From a bacterium (GTDB lineage: Bacteria > Chloroflexota > Dormibacteria > Dormibacterales > Dormibacteraceae), in assembly GCA_004299235.1 (NCBI GenBank), contig SCQL01000022.1:39443-103442 (forward strand): a stretch of 64,000 nucleotides of DNA. Direction: 5' to 3'. Shown one piece after another: positions 8,106-15,405 of the stretch (the first letter of the stretch is position 1; each line of letters starts with the position of its first letter). The notes under the pieces are model-generated. The model made no database searches and was not told the DNA's origin. It saw only the letters and a list, made by a program, of their open reading frames with translations. The position numbers were made by a program, and so were the translations under genes.

Positions 8106-8111
8106 TATACT
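8106..8111 (+). promoter_or_regulatory. -10 element TATACT of the phoR operon
   Basis: TATACT is followed by 7 nt and a GTG at 8119, which is directly followed by ATG. A leaderless transcript starting at the GTG is likely. Confidence 0.55.
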
Positions 8112-8118
8112 CCGGGCC

Positions 8119-9156
8119 GTGATGTTGGATCGGCGGCGGGAGATGGGGCCGGCGGAGCCGCAACTGCCCCCGCGGGATCTCTTCGCGGAGCTCCTCGAGC
8201 AAGCTCCCGTGATGACTCTGATGCTCGATGCCGACAGGCGGGTCGTCGGCGCCAACGAGGCGGCGCGGAGGTTCTTCGTGATCGAGCCTTCGAGGTTGCC
8301 GGTGAGCCTGGTCGAGGTGACGCTGGAGTCCCGGCTGTTGGAGATCGTGGACGCCGGCGAGCCGCATGCGGAAGCGCAGCTCGTCCACCACCGCCGCACC
8401 GTGCTGACCAAGCTGGTGCCCGGGCGGCGCGAGGGGGAGACGGTGATGTTCCTGATGGACGTCACCGAGCTCCGTCGCCTGGCGACCGTCCGGCAGGAGT
8501 TCGTCGCCAACCTGGTGCACGAGCTGAAGACCCCGATCACCTCGCTTCGCCTGACCGCCGAAAGCCTCCTGGGCGATCCGGCGCCGAAGGACCGTCGGCG
8601 CTTTGCCGAGCGGCTGGTCAGGGAGGCCGACCTGATGAGCAAGATCATCGACAACCTGCGCTATCTGGGAGAGATCGAAGCCGGCGCCATGACCCTCGAC
8701 GTTTCGCGCTTCGACCTCGCCGAGCTGGTGGGGGAGAGCGTCACGAGGCTCGGCATCGACCGGCCGGTCGAGACCTCGATCCAAGCGGGGCTCACCGTCG
8801 CCACCGACCGGCCCAAGCTCGTGCAGGCCCTGGACAACCTGCTCGACAACGCCGCCAAGTTCTCGCCTCCTGGCACCGCGATCGACGTGCATGCCGAATC
8901 GGCCGGCGGCGAGGTGGTCCTGAGCGTCCGGGACCGCGGCCCCGGCATCTCTCCCGAGCACTGGAGCCGCGTCTTCGAGCGCTTCTACAAGGTCGACCGC
9001 GCCCGGCCGCGAGAGGCCGGCGGGTTCGGTCTGGGGCTGGCGATCACCAAGCACCTGGTCCAGGTCCTGGGCGGCCGGATCTGGACGGAGGCCGCCCGGG
9101 AGGGCGGGCAGGTCTTCTACATCGCGCTGCCACATCAAGTCTTAACGAACGGATAA
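8119..9156 (+). CDS. phoR: PAS-domain sensor histidine kinase of the phosphate regulon (PhoR-like), no membrane segment
   Basis: The protein (345 residues) has an N-terminal PAS domain (about 20-115; LLEQAPVMTLMLDADRR), a HisKA helix with the phosphoacceptor in FVANLVHELKTPITSL (H134), and an ATPase domain with N box (LDNLLDNAAKFSP), G1 (DRGPGIS), F box (FERFYKVDRARP) and G2 (GFGLGLAI). Its place in a pst/phoU/phoB operon identifies it as the PhoR-type kinase that phosphorylates the PhoB gene product encoded downstream. Typical PhoR proteins carry one or two N-terminal membrane helices; none is visible here, so sensing may depend on PhoU and the Pst complex. The last codons overlap a second PHO-box-like block. 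Confidence 0.88.
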   Translation: MMLDRRREMGPAEPQLPPRDLFAELLEQAPVMTLMLDADRRVVGANEAARRFFVIEPSRLPVSLVEVTLESRLLEIVDAGEPHAEAQLVHHRRTVLTKLVPGRREGETVMFLMDVTELRRLATVRQEFVANLVHELKTPITSLRLTAESLLGDPAPKDRRRFAERLVREADLMSKIIDNLRYLGEIEAGAMTLDVSRFDLAELVGESVTRLGIDRPVETSIQAGLTVATDRPKLVQALDNLLDNAAKFSPPGTAIDVHAESAGGEVVLSVRDRGPGISPEHWSRVFERFYKVDRARPREAGGFGLGLAITKHLVQVLGGRIWTEAAREGGQVFYIALPHQVLTNG

Positions 9157-9169
9157 ACCTGCGTTAACC
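9141..9169 (+). promoter_or_regulatory. Second PHO-box-like operator before pstB
   Basis: The block reads CTTAACG, four bases, GATAAAC, four bases, GTTAACC, again with exact 11-bp spacing. It overlaps the phoR stop codon and ends 27 bp before the pstB ATG, so pstB-phoU-phoB-pstCA probably has its own phosphate-responsive promoter. The next possible -10 is TATCCT at 9180-9185. Confidence 0.7.
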
Positions 9170-9196
9170 CGGGGCCGCATATCCTGAACCCGGGGG

Positions 9197-10039
9197 ATGG
9201 CAGACCTCAGACCGGTGATACAGCCGCTGGCGCACGCAGGGAGGCCAGGTCTACGCGCTGTGTATGGAGCCGCTCCGACCAAGATCAAGGTCGACAACCT
9301 CTCCTTTTATTACGGCAGGAACCAGGCGCTCAAAGACGTCAGCTTCGAGATCCCCGAAAAGCGCATCACGGCGATCATCGGGCCCTCCGGGTGCGGCAAG
9401 AGCACGCTGCTCCGAGTCTTCAATCGAATGTACGACCTGGTGCCTTCGGCTCGCGCGCTGGGCCGGGTGGTGCTGGACGGTGTGGATGTGGTCAGCACCC
9501 GCCGGCTGCTGGAGCTGCGCCAGAAGGTCGGCATGGTCTTCCAGCGGCCGAGCCCGTTTCCGATGTCGATCAAGGACAACGTGGCGTTTGCGCCCCGGTT
9601 GCTGGGCTGGAGCTCATCGCGCATCAACGACGTGGTGCGCCAGAGCCTCGAGAGCGCGGCGCTCTGGGACGAGGTCAGCGACCGCCTGGACGCCCCGGCC
9701 ACATCGCTTTCAGGCGGGCAGCAGCAGAGATTGGCGATCGCGCGCTGCCTGGCGGTCAGCCCCGAGGTGATCCTGATGGACGAGCCGTGCTCCGCGCTCG
9801 ACCCGGTCGCGACCCTCAAGATCGAGGACCTGATGGGCCAGCTGATGCAGGACTACACGATCGTCATCGTCACCCATAACATGCAGCAGGCAGCGCGAGT
9901 CTCCGATTTCACCGCCTTCATGCTCATGAACCCCGAGGGTCGATACGGCGAGCTGATCGAATTCGCGCCCACCGCGGATCTCTTCAACCGGCCCCAGGAT
10001 CAGCGCACAGAGGCCTACATCACCGGGCGCTTCGGCTGA
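9197..10039 (+). CDS. pstB: Phosphate ABC transporter ATP-binding protein
   Basis: PstB powers phosphate import by PstSCA. The 280-residue protein has Walker [10 protein letters not shown], a Q loop at [12 protein letters not shown] (the phosphate-importer form), signature [13 protein letters not shown], Walker B VILMDEP with the D loop SALDP, and the switch His in [11 protein letters not shown]. About 28 residues precede the domain; the first conserved strand begins at [12 protein letters not shown]. The ATG at 9197 has a GGGGG stretch just upstream. It is followed by phoU after 1 bp. Confidence 0.96.
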   Translation: MADLRPVIQPLAHAGRPGLRAVYGAAPTKIKVDNLSFYYGRNQALKDVSFEIPEKRITAIIGPSGCGKSTLLRVFNRMYDLVPSARALGRVVLDGVDVVSTRRLLELRQKVGMVFQRPSPFPMSIKDNVAFAPRLLGWSSSRINDVVRQSLESAALWDEVSDRLDAPATSLSGGQQQRLAIARCLAVSPEVILMDEPCSALDPVATLKIEDLMGQLMQDYTIVIVTHNMQQAARVSDFTAFMLMNPEGRYGELIEFAPTADLFNRPQDQRTEAYITGRFG

Positions 10040-10040
10040 A

Positions 10041-10703
10041 ATGCCGCGCCTGACATTCGAAAGAGAGCTCGCGAGCCTTCGCGAGTCGGTCGTGCGCATG
10101 GGCACGCTGGTCGAGTCGCAGATCGAGGCCGCGCTCGACGCCCTGCGCCGGCGCGACGGCACCGCGGCCGAGAAGGTGCGCACGCAGGACCAGTACCTCA
10201 ACGAGCTCTTCCGGCAAATCCGCGAGCAGGTGTTCATGGTCATCTCCACGCAACAGCCGGTGGCCCGCGACCTGCGGCATCTCATGGGCATCCAGTACAT
10301 CGCCACCGAGCTCGAGCGGATGGGCGACTACGCGGTGCGCATCGCGCGGATGACCGGCACCCTGGTCGCTTTGCCCGAGAAGGCGCTCCGCGCCGAATTC
10401 GGCCTCATGGGCGAGCTGGCGATCGGCCAGGTGCACGACATCCTCGAGGCGCTGATCGACCAGAACGAGGTCCACGCTCGCGAGGTGGCCAGCCGGGACA
10501 ACGAGGTCGACCGCCTCTGGCATCGCGTGTTCGAGGACCTGGTGACGGAGATGGGCGCCGGCAAGAACGACCCCGACGGGGCCCTGCGCTCGGTGACCCT
10601 GCTCCTCGTGGCCCACAACCTGGAGCGCATCTCCGATCGCGTCACCAACGTCGCCGAGGACATCGTGTTCCTCGAGTCGGGCCAGGTGGTGGAGCTGGGA
10701 TGA
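10041..10703 (+). CDS. phoU: Phosphate-signalling complex protein PhoU
   Basis: PhoU is a cytoplasmic all-helical protein with two three-helix bundles that links Pst transport to PhoR activity and represses the regulon when phosphate is plentiful. The 220-residue product has the two PhoU signatures: ARDLRHLMGIQYIATELERM-type helix (about residues 74-93) and its repeat near residues 178-195 (LLLVAHNLERISDRVTNVAE). The gene begins 1 bp after pstB and overlaps phoB by 4 bp (ATGA), so the three are co-translated. Confidence 0.95.
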   Translation: MPRLTFERELASLRESVVRMGTLVESQIEAALDALRRRDGTAAEKVRTQDQYLNELFRQIREQVFMVISTQQPVARDLRHLMGIQYIATELERMGDYAVRIARMTGTLVALPEKALRAEFGLMGELAIGQVHDILEALIDQNEVHAREVASRDNEVDRLWHRVFEDLVTEMGAGKNDPDGALRSVTLLLVAHNLERISDRVTNVAEDIVFLESGQVVELG

Positions 10704-11437
10704 CCCGTCCCGCCGGCAATGGCGGCGCCGGCCGCGTCCTCGTGGTCGAGGACGACGAGGGAATCAGGGAGATGCTGAAGTACAACCTGGCCACCGCGGG
10801 CTTCTCCGTGCAGGAGGCCAGCGACGGGGCGGCGGGCCTGCGCACCGCGCGCACCGCCAGGCCCGACCTGATCCTGCTCGATCTGATGCTCCCCGGCATG
10901 AGCGGGTTTGACTTCTGCCGCGCGCTTCGAAAGAGCAGCCGCGTGCCGATCATCATGATCACGGCGAAGGACGCCGAGGTCGACAAGATCGTCGGGCTGG
11001 AGCTCGGCGCGGACGACTACATCACCAAGCCCTTCTCGATCCGCGAAGTCCTCGCTCGCGTCAATGCGGTCCTGCGCCGGGCCTCACCCGAGGCCAACGA
11101 GCCCAAGTCGATGCCGGAGCGCGACGTGATCGGCGACTTCAGCATCGACCGCGCCGCCCGGCGGGTGGTGTTGAACGGAGAGGACGTCAAGCTCACGGCG
11201 CGCGAGTTCGACCTCATCTCCTACCTGCTCGCGTTCCCCGGTCGCGTGCACACTCGCGACGTTCTGCTCGAAAACGTGTGGGGTCACGAATTCTCCGGTG
11301 ACCGCAAGACGGTGGACGTGCACATCCGCTGGCTGCGCGAGAAGTTCGCCGGCGTGGCGCCGTTCGAGATCGTCACCGTACGGGGCATCGGCTACCGGCT
11401 CGACCGTAAGGGCGAGTCCGGCAGCGGATCCGCCTGA
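10700..11437 (+). CDS. phoB: Phosphate regulon response regulator (OmpR/PhoB family)
   Basis: A receiver domain (acidic EDD near residue 17-19, phosphoacceptor D61 in LILLDLMLPG, switch Lys in YITKPF) is joined to a winged-helix DNA-binding domain (LTAREFDLISYLL; DVHIRWLREKF; VRGIGYRL). The 245-residue length is normal for the family. Operon context between phoU and pstC, plus two 11-bp-spaced operator blocks nearby, supports the PhoB assignment. It probably activates pstS and the pstB operon in response to phosphate limitation. Confidence 0.93.
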   Translation: MTRPAGNGGAGRVLVVEDDEGIREMLKYNLATAGFSVQEASDGAAGLRTARTARPDLILLDLMLPGMSGFDFCRALRKSSRVPIIMITAKDAEVDKIVGLELGADDYITKPFSIREVLARVNAVLRRASPEANEPKSMPERDVIGDFSIDRAARRVVLNGEDVKLTAREFDLISYLLAFPGRVHTRDVLLENVWGHEFSGDRKTVDVHIRWLREKFAGVAPFEIVTVRGIGYRLDRKGESGSGSA

Positions 11438-11444
11438 GGTAACC

Positions 11445-12395
11445 GTGGCCACCGCCCTCGACACCGGCGTGAGCGCGGCTCCGACCCTCCGCCGCGCGCC
11501 CGACCGGTTCCGCACGTTCACGGCGGTGGTGGCGTGGGCCGCCCCGGCCGCCCTCGTCCTGATCGTCCTCATCCTGCTCCAGCAGGCCGCGCCCGCGGTG
11601 CGCCGGTTCGGCTTCGGCTTCCTCACCGGCAGCGATTGGAACCCCGTCACCGACAGCTTCGGCGCCCTGCCCGCGATCTTCGGCACGGTCGCCACCAGCG
11701 GGCTCGCGCTCGCGCTCTCATTGCCGGTCGGCGTGGCCGTCGCGGTGCTGCTGGCGGAGCAGGGCCACGCGAAGGTGCGAGGCGTGATCGGCACCGGCAT
11801 CGAGCTGCTGGCCGCGATACCCAGCGTGGTCTACGGCATCTGGGCCCTGTACGTGCTGGCCCCGTTCACGCTCGAGCACATCGAGACACCACTGGTCGAC
11901 CGCCTCGGCTTCATCGGTTTTCTCTCCGGCCCGCCGCGTCAAACGAGCCTGCTCACCGCTTCGCTGGTGCTCGCGGTCATGATCCTGCCGACTCTGACCG
12001 CCATCTCGCGTGACGTCATCCGCGCGGTGCCGCGCGGCCTCAGGGAGAACTCCGTGGCACTCGGCGCGACGTGGTGGGAGACCACCTGGCGCGTCATCCT
12101 GCCGGCCGCCCGCGCCGGGATCTTCGGCGCGACCATCCTCGGCCTGGGCCGCGCGCTGGGCGAGACCATCGCGGTGACCATGGTCATCGGTAACCGCTAC
12201 GAGATTCCGCATTCCATCTTCTATCCGGCCTACACGCTCGCCAGCGTCATCGCCAACGAATTCACCGAGGCGACCGGAACCCTCTACCCGGCGGCCCTCG
12301 TCGAGCTGGGCCTGGTGCTCATCCTGGTCACGCTCGCGGTCAACGTCGTCGCCCTGCTGCTCGTCCGCTCCACGCAAGCACGGATGGCCGCGTGA
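11445..12395 (+). CDS. pstC: Phosphate ABC transporter permease PstC
   Basis: This is one of the two membrane subunits forming the phosphate channel. The 316-residue protein has about six membrane helices and the ABC-permease EAA loop (ENSVALGATWWETTWRVILPAA then GLGRALGETIAVTMVIGN), typical of PstC. The GTG at 11445 is 7 bp after the phoB stop; the frame is open further upstream only as an overlap of phoB. Its stop overlaps the pstA GTG. Confidence 0.94.
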   Translation: MATALDTGVSAAPTLRRAPDRFRTFTAVVAWAAPAALVLIVLILLQQAAPAVRRFGFGFLTGSDWNPVTDSFGALPAIFGTVATSGLALALSLPVGVAVAVLLAEQGHAKVRGVIGTGIELLAAIPSVVYGIWALYVLAPFTLEHIETPLVDRLGFIGFLSGPPRQTSLLTASLVLAVMILPTLTAISRDVIRAVPRGLRENSVALGATWWETTWRVILPAARAGIFGATILGLGRALGETIAVTMVIGNRYEIPHSIFYPAYTLASVIANEFTEATGTLYPAALVELGLVLILVTLAVNVVALLLVRSTQARMAA

Positions 12396-13246
12396 GCCGC
12401 AACGTCAGGCGGCGCTTCACCAGCACCGCGTCGTTGAGCATCATCTACGCCCTGACCGGCCTTGCGCTCGTGCCGCTGGGACTGGTGCTGTGGTTCACGG
12501 TCACCAAGGGCCTGCCGGCGGTGGTCCATCCCGAATTCTTCTACAACTCTTATCGGCCTGTCGGCGTCCCCGGCGCCGGCGTCGCCCACGCCATCGCCGG
12601 CACGGCGATCATGGTCGGCCTGGCATCGCTCATGGCGATTCCGGTCGGAGTGCTCGGCGGCGTATACCTGGCCGAGTACGACCGGGCCGGCTGGGCGAGC
12701 TGGGTCAGGCTGGCGAGCGATGTGCTCGTCGGGACGCCATCGATCGCGGTGGGACTCTTCGCCTACGCCCTGGTCGTCGCGCCCCTGCACCACTTCTCGG
12801 GCATCGCGGGCTCGGTCGCCCTGGCCATCCTCATGCTCCCGATCGTGATCCGCACCACCGAAGGCGCCGTGTCGCTGATACCGGGCGGCCTGCGCGAGTC
12901 CGGCCTCGCGCTGGGGCTCCCACGCTGGCGCGTATCGCTGCAGCTGATCCTGCCCGCGGCGTCACCCGGCGTGATCACGGGCGCCCTGCTGGCCGTCGCG
13001 CGCGCGTCAGGCGAAACCGCGCCGCTGCTGTTCACCGGGTTCGGCAACCTGATCTTCAGGCTCGATCCAACGCAACCCCTGGCGGCCCTGCCGCTGTTCG
13101 TCTACCACAACGCGTTGACGCCGTACAAGTCACTTCAAGAACAGGCCTGGGGCGCCGCGCTCGTGCTCGTGGTCATGGTGCTCGGCATCAACCTCGTGAG
13201 CCGCTGGGTCCTGCGCCGTCAGATCCGCCTGGCGGGGCAGCTCTAG
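12392..13246 (+). CDS. pstA: Phosphate ABC transporter permease PstA
   Basis: PstA pairs with PstC in the phosphate importer. The 284-residue product has six predicted membrane helices and the EAA loop (RESGLALGLPRWRVSLQLILPAA, then ARASGETAPLLFTGFGN). The GTG start overlaps the pstC stop by 4 bp. The operon ends here; a short inverted repeat (CTCGC-GAA-GCGAG) follows the stop but has no T run, so no clear terminator is seen in the 136 bp before the Nudix gene. Confidence 0.94.
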   Translation: MSRNVRRRFTSTASLSIIYALTGLALVPLGLVLWFTVTKGLPAVVHPEFFYNSYRPVGVPGAGVAHAIAGTAIMVGLASLMAIPVGVLGGVYLAEYDRAGWASWVRLASDVLVGTPSIAVGLFAYALVVAPLHHFSGIAGSVALAILMLPIVIRTTEGAVSLIPGGLRESGLALGLPRWRVSLQLILPAASPGVITGALLAVARASGETAPLLFTGFGNLIFRLDPTQPLAALPLFVYHNALTPYKSLQEQAWGAALVLVVMVLGINLVSRWVLRRQIRLAGQL

Positions 13247-13382
13247 CCGCTCGCGAAGCGAGGCAAATTTCCCGTGGTGAGATGGCGCTGCGCACGGCTA
13301 AACTTCGAGGACAGCGCCGATCACCAAGTCATGACGTAGGGGACCCCGCCGCCCAAACGTTGCAGCTTACGAAGGAGCAGTG

Positions 13383-13805
13383 GTGGCAACAAAGATCCTG
13401 GACGTGACCGACGTGAGCGTGATCAGGGCCGCGGGCGGCGCCGTCTGCCGGACGGCTCCATCCGGGGAGACCGAGATCGCGGTCATCCATCGCCCCGCAT
13501 ACGACGACTGGACTCTGCCCAAGGGCAAGATCGAGCCGGATGAAAGCCCCGAGGAGTGCGCGCTCCGCGAGGTCAAAGAGGAGACCGGCCTGCGCTGCGA
13601 GCTGCTGCGCCCGCTCGGCTGCACCGCCTATGTCGATCGCCGCGGCCGTGACAAGGTGGCTTGCTACTGGGTGATGCAGGCTCGAGGCGGGCGGTTCCGC
13701 CCGGGCATCGAAGTCGACAAGCTGTTGTGGCTCGGCATCGACGGCGCGATCAAGCGCCTGACGTACGAGCGGGACAGGACCCTGCTCCTGCAACAGGACC
13801 TGTAA
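13383..13805 (+). CDS. Nudix hydrolase
   Basis: The 140-residue protein has a full Nudix box: G in PKGKIEPDES, then E-x7-REVKEETGL, which binds the metal and cleaves a nucleoside diphosphate linked to another moiety. The strand before it (WTLPKGKIE) and the YWVMQARGGRF strand resemble MutT1/Ap4A-hydrolase-like members, so substrates may be 8-oxo-dGTP or diadenosine polyphosphates; this cannot be settled here. The start is GTG at 13383 with AAGGAG 5 nt upstream; the GTG at 13380 is too close to it. An upstream leader of more than 60 nt distinguishes it from the leaderless neighbours. Confidence 0.85.
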   Translation: MATKILDVTDVSVIRAAGGAVCRTAPSGETEIAVIHRPAYDDWTLPKGKIEPDESPEECALREVKEETGLRCELLRPLGCTAYVDRRGRDKVACYWVMQARGGRFRPGIEVDKLLWLGIDGAIKRLTYERDRTLLLQQDL

Positions 13806-13871
13806 CCGCCGCTCCGGGCGAGCCGTGGCGCGGAAGTCCGCAACCGGCCCTCGACAAAATCCACCACTCGC

Positions 13872-13877
13872 TAAGCT
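13872..13877 (+). promoter_or_regulatory. -10 element TAAGCT of the thiamine operon
   Basis: TAAGCT is followed by 6 nt and the thiG ATG at 13884. The leaderless arrangement leaves no room for a TPP riboswitch. Confidence 0.5.
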
Positions 13878-13883
13878 GGATCC

Positions 13884-14678
13884 ATGCAGACCATCACCGC
13901 CGCGGACCGGTTGGTGATCGCCGGCGTGGAGCTGCGATCCCGACTCTTCCTCGGCACTGGGAAGTACCCGACGGACGACTCCATGCTCGCCGCCCTGGAG
14001 GCGTCGGGTTGCGAGCTGGTCACCGTGGCGCTGCGCCGTCTCGACCTCGACGACCCGAAGAAGAGGACCATCCTCGACGTGATCGACTGGCAGCGGTACC
14101 GAATCCTGCCCAACACCGCGGGGTGCCGCACGGCAGACGAGGCGATCCGCATCGCGCGGCTGGCGCGGTCGATGGGGCTCTCGGATTGGGTGAAGCTCGA
14201 GGTCATTCCCGACCCGCGATACCTGTTCCCCGACCCGGAAGAAACCTTGAAGGCGGCGCGGGTGCTCGCCGGCGAGGGCTTCAAGGTCCTCCCGTACATC
14301 AACGCCGACCCTGTGCTCGCCAAAAAGCTGGAGGAGCTTGGCACGGTGACGGTGATGCCGCTGGGCTCGCCGATCGGGTCCGGACAGGGGCTGCAGACCC
14401 AGGAGCAGATCCGCATCATCATCGAGGAGGCCCGGGTCCCCGTCGTCGTCGACGCCGGCATCGGAGCCCCCTCTGACGCCGCACTGGCGATGGAGCTCGG
14501 CGCGGACGCCGTCCTGGTCAACTCCGCGGTCGCCCTGGCGAAGGACCCGGCGCTGATGGCCGAAGCGATCAAAGAAGGGGTCGAGGCCGGGCGCAAGGCC
14601 TATACCGCCGGCCGCATCCCCAGACGCGGCCAGGCCAGCGCCAGCTCGCCGGCCGAGGGCATCTCGCGACCGTCCTGA
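13884..14678 (+). CDS. thiG: Thiazole synthase
   Basis: ThiG builds the thiazole phosphate of thiamine from 1-deoxy-D-xylulose 5-phosphate, dehydroglycine and ThiS thiocarboxylate in a TIM barrel. The 264-residue protein shows the [10 protein letters not shown] start, the Schiff-base lysine in [11 protein letters not shown] (K104), [25 protein letters not shown] and [14 protein letters not shown], ending with an AVLVNSAVA phosphate loop. It leads an operon with a ThiE-like gene (8 bp gap) and thiS. Confidence 0.95.
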   Translation: MQTITAADRLVIAGVELRSRLFLGTGKYPTDDSMLAALEASGCELVTVALRRLDLDDPKKRTILDVIDWQRYRILPNTAGCRTADEAIRIARLARSMGLSDWVKLEVIPDPRYLFPDPEETLKAARVLAGEGFKVLPYINADPVLAKKLEELGTVTVMPLGSPIGSGQGLQTQEQIRIIIEEARVPVVVDAGIGAPSDAALAMELGADAVLVNSAVALAKDPALMAEAIKEGVEAGRKAYTAGRIPRRGQASASSPAEGISRPS

Positions 14679-14686
14679 GCCGGCCA

Positions 14687-15199
14687 GTGGCGATGGCGGT
14701 CGTCGAGACCGCGAGCGCGGGCCTTCAGGCGGCGTCGCGGGCCACCATCCTCCAGCTTCGAGCCCCACACCTGGACGCGCGCGCTCTCGAGCGGGAGGCG
14801 AGCGAGCTGGTGGCATCGTCGCCGGTGCCGGTGCTGGTGAGCTCGCGGTGCGACATCGCGTTGGCGACCGGCGCCGCCGGCGTCAACCTGCCGGAGCGCG
14901 ATATCACCGTCGCGGACGCGCGAGCCATCCTCGGCAAGCGGATGATCGGGCGCTCCGTGCACTCGATCGCGGGCGCCACCGCGGCCGAGCTCGACGGAGC
15001 CGACTTCGTGATCTTCGGCCCGGTCTGGGCCAGCGCCAGCCACCTCGAAGCCGCCGCCGCGGGCGTGGCCGCGCTGGCCGAGGTCGCCGGAGCGGTTCGC
15101 ATCCCGGTCCTGGCGATCGGGGGCGTCACCGAAGAGCGCATCGCCAGTTGCCACCAAGCCGGCGCCGCCGGCTATGCCGCGATCAGGCTGTTCCGATGA
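14687..15199 (+). CDS. Short ThiE/TenI-family protein
   Basis: The 170-residue TIM-barrel-like product has the family strands PVLVSSRCDIALATGAAGVNLP, IGRSVHSIAGA, ADFVIFGPVWASASH and IPVLAIGGVTEE. Thiamine phosphate synthases (ThiE) are usually 200-220 residues and keep an HLGQxD motif; here the position reads NLPERD and the N terminus is short. It may therefore be a TenI-type protein (thiazole tautomerase in Bacillus) rather than a coupling enzyme. Its place between thiG and thiS supports a thiazole-branch role. GTG at 14687 is used; an ATG two codons later is possible. Confidence 0.75.
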   Translation: MAMAVVETASAGLQAASRATILQLRAPHLDARALEREASELVASSPVPVLVSSRCDIALATGAAGVNLPERDITVADARAILGKRMIGRSVHSIAGATAAELDGADFVIFGPVWASASHLEAAAAGVAALAEVAGAVRIPVLAIGGVTEERIASCHQAGAAGYAAIRLFR

Positions 15200-15405
15200 T
15201 CACCCTGCAGATCAACGGCAAGCGAGTCGAGCTCGCCCAGCCGACTCCGCTTTTGGCCTACCTCGACCAGCTCGGCGTCAATCCACGAGCGGTGGCGATC
15301 GAACACAACGGGGTGATCATCGATCAAGTCGCCTACGCGACGATCACCTTCAACCAGGACGACCACGTGGAGATCGTGCGCATGGTCGGAGGCGGGCGCG
15401 GCTAA
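15196..15405 (+). CDS. thiS: Sulfur carrier protein ThiS with C-terminal extension
   Basis: ThiS is a ubiquitin-fold carrier whose C-terminal glycine is adenylated and thiocarboxylated to deliver sulfur to ThiG. This 69-residue protein has the ThiS start (MITLQINGKRVEL), the AVAIEHNGVII strand and DDHVEIVRMVGGG. It then continues with Arg-Gly before the stop, so the usual terminal diglycine is not at the very end. The ATG overlaps the stop of the ThiE-like gene (ATGA). The 3' end overlaps the convergent murE by 4 bp. Confidence 0.88.
   Translation: MITLQINGKRVELAQPTPLLAYLDQLGVNPRAVAIEHNGVIIDQVAYATITFNQDDHVEIVRMVGGGRG

Noticed and set aside
13329..14816. A 495-codon minus-strand frame across the Nudix gene and thiG
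   Set aside because: Low-complexity Arg/Gly-rich sequence opposite two conserved enzymes.
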